Positions 25,441 to 34,168 of a stretch of 64,000 bases of DNA are shown here, one piece after another. Position 1 is the first letter of the stretch, and every line of letters begins with the position of its first letter. The stretch lies in contig CP036279.1 of NCBI GenBank assembly GCA_007748055.1, positions 4,092,001 to 4,156,000 of the forward strand, in the 5' to 3' direction. The position numbers and the translations under genes are program-made. The DNA comes from Kolteria novifilia (GTDB taxonomy: Bacteria > Planctomycetota > Planctomycetia > Kolteriales > Kolteriaceae). The notes under the pieces are model-generated. The model was not told the DNA's origin. It made no database searches and saw only the letters and a program-made list of their open reading frames with translations.

Positions 25441-26625
25441 ATGGACAAGGGCGGCAGACAACGCACTTCATTGATGAGTGAAATCGATCAGCAGTCACTT
25501 CTGATTGTCGATGACGAGCGCGACGTTCTCGCGTCGTTGCGAGCCATGTTTCGTCGTGACTACGACGTCCATACCGCCGACGGCGGCGCCGGTGCCCTCG
25601 AGATTCTGGGCAAGCGAGATATCCACGTGATCCTCTGTGACCAGCGGATGCCGGGCATGAGCGGCCCGGAAGTTCTCGATATCGTCTGCCGAGACCATCC
25701 CGAGGCGATCTTCCTGATGATGTCGGGATACACCGATCTCGAGTCGGTGATCGAAGCGGTCAACCGCGGCAACATCTTTCGCTATATCTGCAAGCCGTGG
25801 GATCCCGCCGACCTGGAAGCGACCGTTCGCCAGGCGTTCGCTCAATTCGAGCTTCGCGCCGAGAGGCGTCGGCTTCGCGAACAACTCGAAGTCGCCAACC
25901 AACACAAGACGGCCTTCATCACCGTCGCCAGCCACGAACTCAACACGCCGCTGACAATCGTCCTGGGCATGCTCGAACTCGCGCTGATCAAGTGCGAACA
26001 AGACGACGTGCGCGAGTTCCTCGACCGCGCCCGCAGCGCGGGTACCCAGATGCACGAACTGCTGGCGGATATCTTCAAGGTACTGCAAGAGCAACAGTTC
26101 GACCGGCCTCTCTTTCGGGAGGACGTCCTCGTTCGCGACCTCTTCTCGGAGGCGAAGACGCAGGTTTGCCCCTACCTCAACAAGAGGCGGCAGACGCTCG
26201 TCGAACGGGTCACTCCCGACGATCTCACCATCAACGTCAGCCCCCTCCACTTTCGAGATCTGCTGGTGAACCTGATCACCAACGCGATCAAGTTCTCCCA
26301 AGACGAGGCAACGATCGAGCTCACCGGGGAGGAGACCGACGACGAGTTTGTCCTCTCGGTGAACGACCACGGCGTCGGCATCGATTGGGCCGATCAACCA
26401 CACGTCTTCGAACCGCTCTTCGGCACCTGGGATGTGACGCACCACTCCTCGGGCGACTATGGTTTCTGCAAGCGGGGCATGGGATTGGGCCTCACGATCG
26501 CGAATCGTTTCGCCCTGATGCACGGCGGGGAGATCGACTTCGACTCGACGCCCGGCGAGGGCACGGTCTTTCGCGTCATGCTTCCCAAAGCGACAGCTCA
26601 AGCCAAGGGCTCGCCCGCCTATTAA
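25441..26625 (+). CDS. Hybrid protein: receiver domain followed by histidine kinase
   Basis: The 394-residue soluble protein has a CheY-like receiver (about residues 18-135) with acidic pair DDE, phospho-acceptor Asp67 in CDQRMPG and Lys118 in CKPW. A short helical linker leads to a dimerisation domain with the H-box SHELNTP (His165). The ATPase domain follows, with N-box LLVNLITNAIKFS, G1 DHGVGI and G2 GMGLGLTIA. There are no membrane spans or PAS/GAF sensor, so the receiver is probably the input, as in relay kinases. An unusual insert with WDVTHHSSGDYGFCKRG precedes the G2 box. No partner regulator is adjacent. A start at ATG 25474 is also possible. Confidence 0.88.
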   Translation: MDKGGRQRTSLMSEIDQQSLLIVDDERDVLASLRAMFRRDYDVHTADGGAGALEILGKRDIHVILCDQRMPGMSGPEVLDIVCRDHPEAIFLMMSGYTDLESVIEAVNRGNIFRYICKPWDPADLEATVRQAFAQFELRAERRRLREQLEVANQHKTAFITVASHELNTPLTIVLGMLELALIKCEQDDVREFLDRARSAGTQMHELLADIFKVLQEQQFDRPLFREDVLVRDLFSEAKTQVCPYLNKRRQTLVERVTPDDLTINVSPLHFRDLLVNLITNAIKFSQDEATIELTGEETDDEFVLSVNDHGVGIDWADQPHVFEPLFGTWDVTHHSSGDYGFCKRGMGLGLTIANRFALMHGGEIDFDSTPGEGTVFRVMLPKATAQAKGSPAY

Positions 26626-26691
26626 CGGTTCACCGCTCTTCTAGGCTCCTGATTGGTTAATTCATTGTCTAAATGACTTTTGGATGCCATG

Positions 26692-26792
26692 CCCACGCTC
26701 GCCGCGAGCATGGGGGAAATGCCTGTGATGGGGCAAACTCCCGCGCGATCAAATCGCCGAGACTTCATGAACGAACTTGCCAATCAGGACAC
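26692..26792 (+). repeat. ~100-bp intergenic repeat shared with 29058-29158
   Basis: From CCCACGCTCGCCG to GAACTTGCCAATCAGGACAC this segment aligns by eye, base for base over most positions, with 29058-29158. Conserved blocks are CCCACGCTCGCCG, GGGAAA.GCCTGT, ACTCCCGC.CGATC and ACTTGCC..TCAGG. It directly abuts the MITE-like element that begins at 26792. Confidence 0.7.
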
Positions 26793-26958
26793 CAGCAGCC
26801 CGTTGATCTATTCGCTGCCGGCTACGAACGGCCCTTTTGACGAAACGCGGCGTCGAAAAACCTCGTCGGATCTACGGATTCGACTGCGTTTCTCCTCCTT
26901 GATCTTGGCCAAAATTGCTCGTTCTCGCCTTGGCCCGCTTAATTCAACGGACTGCTAG
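26792..26958 (-). mobile_element. MITE-like element, copy 1 (~167 bp, terminal inverted repeats)
   Basis: The element is bounded by CCAGCAGCCCGTTGATC at the left and TTCAACGGACTGCTAG at the right, which are inverted copies of one another (consensus CTAGCAGYCCGTTGA). It aligns along its whole length with the reverse complement of 59864-60028, including the internal blocks ACGAACGGCCCTTTTGAC, GATTC, TTGATCTT and GCTCGTTCTCG. It has no coding capacity, so it would depend on a transposase in trans. It lies 62 bp before the half-UvrA gene and may carry part of its leader. Confidence 0.7.
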
Positions 26959-27020
26959 GCTCCGGCGAAACAATCGTAGAATACTCGCCATCGGAAAATC
27001 GGCGACGTCCGCTCTAGCAC

Positions 27021-28934
27021 ATGGATGGCTTGACCATGAACGACTTCATCGAGATTCGCGGGGCGCGCGAGCACAACCTCCGCGATATCCAGCTCAAACT
27101 GCCGAAGAACCAACTCGTCGTCCTCACGGGAGTCTCGGGATCGGGCAAGAGTTCCCTCGCGTTCGACACGCTCTACGCCGAGGGGCAGCGTCGCTACATC
27201 GAATCGCTCTCCTCCTACGCCCGTCAATTCATGGGCCAGATGAGGAAACCCGACGTCGACTACCTCGCGGGCCTTTCCCCTTCGATCAGCATCGAACAAA
27301 AGACCGGCGGTTCCAACCCACGCAGCACCGTCGGCACCATCACCGAGATTCACGACTACCTGCGCGTCCTCTACGCTCGGGTCGGCTCCGGCTTCTGCCC
27401 CCAGTGTGGTGATCCGATCGAAGCGCAGTCGCGCGAACAGATCCTCGGGCGGGTATTGGCCGAGTCGAGCGAATCTCCCTCGCTCATCCTCTCGCCGGTG
27501 GTCCAGGATCAAAAGGGAGAGTTCAAGGACTTCTTCGCGGAGATGGCCCGACGCGGCTACGTTCGAGCCCGCGTCGACGGGGAACTCCACCGGCTCACCG
27601 AGGAGCTTCACCTCGACCGCCAGATGAAGCACCGAATCGACATCGTCATCGACCGGGTCTCCATCGTCCCAAAGAATCGCGGGCGCATCGCCGAGGCGAT
27701 CGAGTCCGCCTTGGAACTCTCCGAGGGAATGGTCGTCGTCGTCACCGGCGACGAGGAGACCCGACTAAGCGCCAATTACGCTTGTGCGCGCTGTGGACTC
27801 AGTTTCGCTCCGCCAAGTCCGCAACTCTTCAGCTTCAACAGTCCCCAGGGAATGTGCCCAGGATGCGATGGACTGGGACGCATTCATACTTTTGATCCCG
27901 AACTCCTAATTCCCGATCCCTCGAAGTCGATCCAACAGGGGGCGATCGCACTGGTAGGCACTTTTCGCGGCATGGGGCGTTGGCGTCGACACCTCTGGGA
28001 GGGACTCGCCGAGACGATGGAGTTCTCGCTTGCCACGCCTTGGGAAGAGCTTCCCGAGTCGATCCAGTACGCGGTCCTGCACGGCGCGGGAGATCGGCAC
28101 ATCACCTACGCCTGGCGAACCCGCGGCAAGACTCACCTTCACGGCGGCTCCTGGGAAGGCCTCGTTCCCCAGTACCTCTCCAAGTACCGCAAGACGAATA
28201 GCCCGATGCATCGCGCGATGTTCGAGAAGTACATGCGCGTGCTCGACTGCGAGCGTTGCGGAGGCGACCGGCTCAACGAACAGGCTCGCAGCGTGCGCGT
28301 CGCTGGCCGATCGCTGATCGATGTGGAACGAATGCCCGTCAGCGACGCCCAAGCCTTCTTCGCCAGCGACGTGCCGAAATCACTGGGCGAAGTGGAACAG
28401 ACCATCGCTTCGGAGCTGATCAAAGAGATTCGCGGTCGGCTCGGCTTTCTGGAAAACGTCGGGCTCGGCTACCTCGCCCTCGATCGCCCCGCCCCGACCC
28501 TCTCGGGTGGCGAGGCCCAACGGATCAGGCTCGCCAGTCAAATCGGAAGCGGCTTGGTCGGCGTCCTCTATGTCCTCGATGAACCATCGATCGGGCTACA
28601 TCCGAGGGACAACGCTCGACTGCTCGAAACGCTCAAACGCCTCCGCGATCAAGGCAACACGGTGGTGGTGGTCGAGCACGACGAGGACACGATTCGCGCC
28701 GCCGACCACGTGGTCGACTTCGGCCCCGGACCGGGCGTGCGCGGCGGTGAGGTCGTCGCCGAGGGAACCCTGCGCGACGTCCTCAAGCAAGAGCGAAGCT
28801 TGACGGGACGCTATCTCTCCGGCAAGGAGAAGATTCCCATCCCGACCTCCCGCCGCCCCGTCGATCTGTCGACAAGGCCCAACCCAAAGAAGTCACCTCG
28901 AAAGAAGACTCGCGCGAAGTCCTCCAAGGGCTAG
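27021..28934 (+). CDS. UvrA-like protein consisting only of the N-terminal half
   Basis: UvrA recognises DNA damage and normally has two ABC ATPase modules in about 940 residues. This 637-residue product holds module I complete: Walker [10 protein letters not shown] (about 37-45), CPQC, a zinc-finger set (CARC near 255, CPGC near 280), CERC, the signature [16 protein letters not shown] (about 495), Walker [15 protein letters not shown] and [10 protein letters not shown]. It then ends with [11 protein letters not shown] and a Lys/Arg-rich tail exactly where module II would begin. No second module follows on either strand. It could be a specialised paralogue, one half of a split UvrA, or a remnant. 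It is flanked by repeats on both sides. The ATG at 27036 is an alternative start. Confidence 0.88.
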   Translation: MDGLTMNDFIEIRGAREHNLRDIQLKLPKNQLVVLTGVSGSGKSSLAFDTLYAEGQRRYIESLSSYARQFMGQMRKPDVDYLAGLSPSISIEQKTGGSNPRSTVGTITEIHDYLRVLYARVGSGFCPQCGDPIEAQSREQILGRVLAESSESPSLILSPVVQDQKGEFKDFFAEMARRGYVRARVDGELHRLTEELHLDRQMKHRIDIVIDRVSIVPKNRGRIAEAIESALELSEGMVVVVTGDEETRLSANYACARCGLSFAPPSPQLFSFNSPQGMCPGCDGLGRIHTFDPELLIPDPSKSIQQGAIALVGTFRGMGRWRRHLWEGLAETMEFSLATPWEELPESIQYAVLHGAGDRHITYAWRTRGKTHLHGGSWEGLVPQYLSKYRKTNSPMHRAMFEKYMRVLDCERCGGDRLNEQARSVRVAGRSLIDVERMPVSDAQAFFASDVPKSLGEVEQTIASELIKEIRGRLGFLENVGLGYLALDRPAPTLSGGEAQRIRLASQIGSGLVGVLYVLDEPSIGLHPRDNARLLETLKRLRDQGNTVVVVEHDEDTIRAADHVVDFGPGPGVRGGEVVAEGTLRDVLKQERSLTGRYLSGKEKIPIPTSRRPVDLSTRPNPKKSPRKKTRAKSSKG

Positions 28935-28969
28935 GAAACTGGTCCATCTAAGTTCTAAGGTGCCTGTCC

Positions 28970-29089
28970 ACGCTCGCCGTGGACATCCGGGAAAGACCCA
29001 CGCTCGCCGTGGACATCCGGGAAAGACCCACGCTCGCCGTGGACATCCGGGAAAGACCCACGCTCGCCGTGGGCTTGCGGGAAACGCCT
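28970..29089 (+). repeat. Tandem repeat, four 30-bp units
   Basis: Three identical 30-bp units (each beginning CACGCTCGCCGTGGACATCC and ending GGGAAAGACC) start at 28970, 29000 and 29030. A fourth diverged unit at 29060 runs into the ~100-bp repeat. Units abut with no spacers, so this is not a CRISPR array. A unit of ten codons keeps frames open and produces artefactual short ORFs. Confidence 0.9.
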
Positions 29090-29158
29090 GTCATTCAGGA
29101 GACTCCCGCACGATCGATGGACGAAATCCGATGGAACGGACTTGCCCGTCAGGTCACG
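29058..29158 (+). repeat. ~100-bp intergenic repeat, second copy
   Basis: This is the copy of the segment at 26692-26792 and lies in the same orientation. The tandem 30-bp units upstream look like amplification of its first 30 bases. The two copies bracket the half-UvrA gene. Confidence 0.7.
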
Positions 29159-29192
29159 AAGCTTCATCTCAAGTGCCGGCTCTGACTTCGGC

Positions 29193-30434
29193 TTACTCCG
29201 CTCGGTCGATCCGCGCCAGTCCCGCGGTCGGCAACAAGAGCCCCAACCCGACGACCGCGATCACCGAAGCGGCCCGGAGCATGACCGAGAGCGAGTCCCA
29301 CGTCGATGCCGAGTGATCTTTCGGCAAAAGCCAGAGTCCTGCGAGGACACCGGAAACAGCGAGCCGGCCGACAAGGCTCTGAAGCGACAAGTATGTCGCC
29401 CGCAGCGACTGCTCCACTCGGGGAGCGACCGCCACGTTGATCGGCGCGGTCGCCAGCGCTCGGGGAACCACGCGGAAAAAGAGCATCACCACCACCCACG
29501 CATCGAGCATCAGGCTCATCACGCCGATGATCGCCCCTTGGATGACGAGGGAGATCAACATCGTGGGAGCCGTCCCAATCCGCTGGCAAAGCTTGGTGCT
29601 TCGGGCGGCGACAAATGCTCCGACGAGCATCGCCCCCGCGGAACTCAATCCCGCCACCAGCGGCGTCGATCGCCCGCTCCATCCCTCCTTCGCCTCCACT
29701 AGCCGAATATAGGGCTGGTAGAACTCGTACGGGATGTGGTTAAGCACGACCCAAAAGATTGAAAAGAGAAAGATCCACGCCAGCGCCGGATCGCGCAAGT
29801 GGGCGAGCGATCGGCCGATCTGCTTGGCGAAATCACGCGAGTAACTAGCGGGACGCTCGTGCGCGGCGGGCTCCGTGAATCGCAGCGCGATGAGAAGAGC
29901 CCCCAGCGCCGCGAGGAGCGAGGCGGCGTATGCCCAAGAGAGCGAGAACCACCCGATCACTCCGCCGCCGAGCGAGGCGATTGCCGACGCGGCGAAGGTG
30001 TTTCGAGCCACCAGGGCTTCGCGGGGCGCGAACTCCTCCTCCCGTTCAAGGGAGGCTAGCGTGTCGAAATGGAAGGAGACATCGGTCCCGCGGTTGAACG
30101 CGATCCCCCCGGCCAGAAGGATCTGCGCCAGGGCGAATTGCCAGAAGGTCGTCGCGAAGAAAAAGAGACCGTACGCGAGAGCCGTCGTCGCCGCCGCGAT
30201 CACCAAGGTGATTCGCCGCCCGATGACGTCGGAGAAGTAGCCCGACGGGATCTCTAGGAGAAAGACCGCGGCAAAGTAGATCGACTCCAAGAGAATCGCG
30301 GCTTCCAAGGAGAGGGACTCGCTGAAATAGAGGAAGAAGACCGGAAGCCAGAAGTCGGCGGCGAACAGGGACGCGTAGAGCGGGTAGAGACTGGCGTTGC
30401 GTTCAAGACCGGAGCGTGAGGAAGGAGGCAGCAT
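29193..30434 (-). CDS. MFS transporter
   Basis: This 413-residue protein has about 12 hydrophobic spans in two halves, as expected for a major facilitator permease of the inner membrane. The loop between spans 2 and 3 reads EIPSGYFSDVIGRR, matching the MFS motif A (GxxxDRxGRR). A charged central loop (EPAAHERPASYSRDFAKQIG) separates the halves. Substrate cannot be predicted; the sequence resembles drug/sugar-type facilitators of unknown function. The ATG at 30434 follows GAGG-like sequence in the leader. It is convergent with the half-UvrA gene, with repeat DNA between them. Confidence 0.88.
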   Translation of the reverse strand: MLPPSSRSGLERNASLYPLYASLFAADFWLPVFFLYFSESLSLEAAILLESIYFAAVFLLEIPSGYFSDVIGRRITLVIAAATTALAYGLFFFATTFWQFALAQILLAGGIAFNRGTDVSFHFDTLASLEREEEFAPREALVARNTFAASAIASLGGGVIGWFSLSWAYAASLLAALGALLIALRFTEPAAHERPASYSRDFAKQIGRSLAHLRDPALAWIFLFSIFWVVLNHIPYEFYQPYIRLVEAKEGWSGRSTPLVAGLSSAGAMLVGAFVAARSTKLCQRIGTAPTMLISLVIQGAIIGVMSLMLDAWVVVMLFFRVVPRALATAPINVAVAPRVEQSLRATYLSLQSLVGRLAVSGVLAGLWLLPKDHSASTWDSLSVMLRAASVIAVVGLGLLLPTAGLARIDRAE

Positions 30435-30674
30435 TGGCAGAACGCCCTCTTTTCGATGGACGACGCCAACAAACCGACAGCCCGTCCCAGAGCGAGTTGT
30501 ATTAACCCATACGCGTCACGGCGTCCCCCACATGATTCGGCGCCGCGTTGGTAGTTCGGCGTCAGCAAGTCGTTGGCTCACGCGGACCAACTCGCCCATC
30601 GCCGAACGAGCGCTTGCGTCCCTCCCTGAAAATTGTCATGGACGAATCGAGGATCGACGTTATGATCGAGGCCT

Positions 30675-30992
30675 ATGTTCACCGATGTTGTGACGAAACT
30701 TCTGCGCCTTGCTCTTCTCCTGGTCGCTGTCCCGGTGGTCTTGCCCATCAGCGCGCTGACCCAGGGTGACTTTCTCGGTCTCGAGCATCCAAGCGACTGG
30801 GTCGCGATCGAGTTGGAGGAAGAAGAGGACGCCGAGGAAGCGGAGAAGCTGGTCGAATCGGCGGCCCTCCCCGATGCCATTTGCCCCGACAGCCAAGCCA
30901 ATCGCGGCTTGATCTTCGAGCTGGCGTCCTACCCGACCTCCCATCTCCCGCACGATCATTCGAGCCGGGCACCACCTTTGCACACGCTCTAA
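30675..30992 (+). CDS. Small exported acidic protein, hypothetical
   Basis: This is a 105-residue frame starting at ATG 30675 with GAGG a few bases upstream. The first ~28 residues form a clear Sec signal peptide (LLRLALLLVAVPVVLPISA). The next part is very acidic (ELEEEEDAEEAEKLVE), and the last ~25 residues are Pro/His/Ser-rich. No family is recognised. A 173-residue open frame on the opposite strand (30660-31181) overlaps it completely but lacks any signal or motif, so I favour this strand. It could also be a non-coding stretch with a chance signal-like start. Confidence 0.5.
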   Translation: MFTDVVTKLLRLALLLVAVPVVLPISALTQGDFLGLEHPSDWVAIELEEEEDAEEAEKLVESAALPDAICPDSQANRGLIFELASYPTSHLPHDHSSRAPPLHTL

Positions 30993-31151
30993 CCACTGAT
31001 CATTCTTCACGTCGACCAGGCTCGCAACGCACCCCGTTGTTGGTCTCCCGTGAAGCAGGTCAGTCAATCCATTGATGCGTTGTTCGTCCCATTCGTACTC
31101 GATCGTTCCTGATTCGCTCGAGCGAGAGCTTTCCCATGGATCAAGGGAAGG

Positions 31152-32933
31152 ATGCTCCGGCTCGCCAGCGGGAGGTCTCATGTGGCCGGTATCTCTCCAA
31201 CCAAGCTAAGCGAAACCGTCGTCCGCTATCTCGACGACTTCAATCCATGGCACAACGTCCGGCACTTTGCCCAGAACGTAGGCAATGACATCCTCTCCGG
31301 ACTGACGGTCGCCGTCATCGCCCTTCCCCTGGCCCTCGCTTTTGGTGTCGCCTCGGGACTCGGCCCGGAGACAGGGATGTGGGCGGCGATCTGCGGTGGC
31401 ATCTTCGTCGGCCTCTTCGGCGGTTCCAAGACCGGCGTCAGCGGCCCGACCGGACCGAAGGTGGTCCAATTGGCGGCCATCGTCGAGCTCACCAGACTCG
31501 CCAATGGTCAGGCAGATCTCGGCTTCATCTTCTCCCTCGTTTTCCTCAGTGGGCTGGTCTGCGTCGGGTTGGCGTTGCTCAAGGTGGGGCGGTTCATCTA
31601 CTACACCCCCTACTCGGTCGTCTCCGGCTTCATGTGCGGCATCGGCGTGATCATCGTCGTGCTGGAGATTCCCGCGATGCTCGGATTCCAGACCCCAAGC
31701 TCCGTCTGGGAGGCGATTCGCCAGATCCCCTACGACATCCTCCACGAGGACCCACGGGCGGTGATCGTCTCGGGGGCGACGTTCGCCACCATCGTCCTCT
31801 GGCCGCGCATTAGCCCGGTTCGCTGGCTGCCAGGGCCGTTGATTGGGCTCCTGGTCGGGACCGGAATCGCGGCCATCTTTCAATTCGATATCGCCTACAT
31901 CGGCGAAATGCCGACTGGGCTACCGAAGATTTACTGGCCCAGCTTCTCTCGATTCGACGAAATGATCGGCCCCGCCACCGCCCTCGCGGGGCTCGCGATC
32001 TTTGACTCGCTTTTGACCTGTTTGGTCGCCGACAACATGACCGACGATCGCCACAACAGCGATCGGGAGATTTTCGGCCAAGGGATTGCCAACATGATGT
32101 GCGGCCTCGTCGGGGGGGTCACCACCGCGACCGCGACGATGCGCACCGTCGCGAACATCAAGTGCGGCGGCCGGTCCGGACTGGCCGGCCTCGTTCACGG
32201 TGTCGTGCTACTCGCGCTGATGCTCGGGCTGGCTCCTTTCGCGAGCTACATTCCGATCGCCTGCCTGGCGGGCATTCTGCTGAAGATCGGCATCGACATC
32301 ATCGACTATCGCGTCCTGCCCGTGCTGCATCGGATGCCGTTTACCGACGCGCTTTGCTTCTGGGCCGTCCTGCTCCTGACCGTTTCGGTCGATCTACTTG
32401 TCGCGATGGGCGTCGGTGTGGCGATCGCCTTTGTCCGCGTCATTCACGAACTCGGAAGTCTCTACGAGCAGGACGTCGTCAGCGTCAAGCAAGCCAAACG
32501 GCAGTTCCCCGGCGACAAGGTCATGCCCGATGAACTCAAGGAGCGGATTCTCAAACTGAGGTTGGAGGGCCCCCTCTTTTTCGGTGTCTCCGACACGCTC
32601 TATCGCGTGGCCAGCAGCATGAACGACTACGACTACCTGATGATTCGCCTACACCAAGTGCCGATGATCGACATGTCCGGCGCGTTCCTTCTCGATGACA
32701 TCATCGATAAGGCGCACGCCAACGGCGCGATTGTCGTCATCACCGGCCTTCGTCCCTCTACGCGAAGGGTACTCGACAAGCTGAAGATTCTCGACAAGAT
32801 CGGCCACGACCGGTGCTTCGAGAAGTTCAACGACGCCATGGTCTGGATCGAGCAGTGCGAGGGGATCCCGGTCACGGACGGGGAAGTGAACGGAGGCGCG
32901 GTGACCGACGTCGTCGAGTCGGGCGCGAGCTAG
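31152..32933 (+). CDS. SulP family inorganic anion transporter with STAS domain
   Basis: SulP proteins move sulfate, bicarbonate or other anions across the inner membrane. The 593-residue product has the N-terminal transport motif DILSGLTVAVIALPLALAFG, the following GLFGGSKTGVSGPTGP loop and about 10-14 hydrophobic spans. It ends in a cytoplasmic STAS domain (about residues 450-570) with MIRLHQVPMIDMSGAFLLDD, in which the usual DSSG-type loop reads DMSG. The ATG at 31152 is preceded by AAGGGAAGG. It stands alone between the small exported protein and a convergent sugar kinase gene. The anion is not predictable; bicarbonate is possible. Confidence 0.92.
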   Translation: MLRLASGRSHVAGISPTKLSETVVRYLDDFNPWHNVRHFAQNVGNDILSGLTVAVIALPLALAFGVASGLGPETGMWAAICGGIFVGLFGGSKTGVSGPTGPKVVQLAAIVELTRLANGQADLGFIFSLVFLSGLVCVGLALLKVGRFIYYTPYSVVSGFMCGIGVIIVVLEIPAMLGFQTPSSVWEAIRQIPYDILHEDPRAVIVSGATFATIVLWPRISPVRWLPGPLIGLLVGTGIAAIFQFDIAYIGEMPTGLPKIYWPSFSRFDEMIGPATALAGLAIFDSLLTCLVADNMTDDRHNSDREIFGQGIANMMCGLVGGVTTATATMRTVANIKCGGRSGLAGLVHGVVLLALMLGLAPFASYIPIACLAGILLKIGIDIIDYRVLPVLHRMPFTDALCFWAVLLLTVSVDLLVAMGVGVAIAFVRVIHELGSLYEQDVVSVKQAKRQFPGDKVMPDELKERILKLRLEGPLFFGVSDTLYRVASSMNDYDYLMIRLHQVPMIDMSGAFLLDDIIDKAHANGAIVVITGLRPSTRRVLDKLKILDKIGHDRCFEKFNDAMVWIEQCEGIPVTDGEVNGGAVTDVVESGAS

Positions 32934-33042
32934 CGCGTCACGATCGCGCGCTCGGTTGAATTGGCGTCCCCCGAACCCTTTGGCACCAGCCCACAAGTGG
33001 CTAGCGGCCTTCGGGGGCTCGGAAGCGACGGAGCCAAGTCCG

Positions 33043-33978
33043 CTAATCCGTCGACTTGGCGTCGCCCTTGTCGTGATAGAGATAGCGGTGGACGTCGTCG
33101 CGCGAGGGAATTCCCTTGCGCCCTCCGACTTCGCGACAAACGTTCGCGGCCGCCCATGCGGCGAACCGGACCGTCTTGCGTATGTCGAAGGCCGACAAAA
33201 CTCCGTAGATGATCGCCGCGTGGAAGACATCCCCGGCCCCGGTCCCGTCGACAACCGGAACCCGGTAGGCAGGCTGATGGAACGCCTCCTTCTCCCCGTT
33301 GGCGTAGTCGCAACCATGCTCGCCATCGGTGACGATCGCCGGCTTGCCCGACCGGAGCGAGAGGCCATACGTCGCAAGCCCAAGCTTCTCCTCCCCCGTG
33401 AGACGCTGGGCGAATTCCCTGGATGCGATCACATAGTCGCAGTGCCGCAGAAGCTCCTCGGTGCGGTCGTTCATCACTTCGGCGTCGAGGGTGACAAGGA
33501 GCCCCTTCTCTTTCGCGAGCACCGCCGCTTCGAGCGCGCACTCGTCGACCGTCGTGTCGAGGTGCAAGACACGGGCGCCGTCGAAGAGATCGGGTGTCAC
33601 TTCGTCGACTCGCATCGGGGGCACCCAGTGAGGACCGCTGACAATCGCCCGCTTGCCCGAGCGATTGTCGACGAGAACCGTCGTCCGACGGCCATCCGCA
33701 TCCTCGCGGCGGATCAACCGTTCGGTACCGACATTCTCGCTGTCGAGATCCTGAATAATGCGTTCGGAGTAGTCGTCGTAACCGAGCATCGCGACCAGTC
33801 GCGTCTGGAGCCCCCAACGGCTCAGAGCGACCAGCGCCGTCGCCGCTTGGCCGCCGCCGCATTCCTCGGTCTGAATCGCTCGCACCTTGTCGTCGGGATT
33901 GGGATAGCGCGGCACTACGAGAAATCGATCCCACGTCACCGCTCCGATCCCCACCACGTCCGCCGCTCGATTCACCAT
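33043..33978 (-). CDS. PfkB/ribokinase family sugar kinase
   Basis: This family phosphorylates sugars or nucleosides with ATP. The 311-residue product opens with DVVGIGAVTWDRFLVVP and has GGGQAATALVALSRWG, the first family signature. The C-terminal signature PVVDGTGAGDVFHAAIIYG includes the catalytic Asp and the GAGD anion hole. The substrate is unknown. It is convergent with the SulP gene (109-bp gap) and separated by 190 bp from the upstream DUF2314/DUF4026-like gene on the same strand. The start ATG at 33978 gives a standard N-terminus. Confidence 0.9.
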   Translation of the reverse strand: MVNRAADVVGIGAVTWDRFLVVPRYPNPDDKVRAIQTEECGGGQAATALVALSRWGLQTRLVAMLGYDDYSERIIQDLDSENVGTERLIRREDADGRRTTVLVDNRSGKRAIVSGPHWVPPMRVDEVTPDLFDGARVLHLDTTVDECALEAAVLAKEKGLLVTLDAEVMNDRTEELLRHCDYVIASREFAQRLTGEEKLGLATYGLSLRSGKPAIVTDGEHGCDYANGEKEAFHQPAYRVPVVDGTGAGDVFHAAIIYGVLSAFDIRKTVRFAAWAAANVCREVGGRKGIPSRDDVHRYLYHDKGDAKSTD

Positions 33979-34168
33979 GGATCCCCATTCTCCACAAGGC
34001 GCAACGATTGCAATACCAGCCCAAGAGGAGGCGAAGGTCGTCGCGAACGACTCCCGCCTAGTGATTGGTATATGTCAACGGGTAGGCAATGACGCCAGAG
34101 ATGGAGTGGAAGGGGGCGGCGACAAGGGCCCGAGGCACCTCATCGCCGAGGGTAGGACATCGTCGAAA

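Noticed and set aside
28970-29089. Possible CRISPR array
   Set aside because: Units abut without unique spacers, and no cas genes are present.
28979-29185. Short frames encoding repeated TLAVDIRERP
   Set aside because: They arise from the 30-bp tandem repeat (multiple of three) rather than from a gene.
30660-31181. 173-codon minus-strand frame overlapping the small exported protein
   Set aside because: No signal, motif or plausible start; the plus strand has a clean signal peptide.
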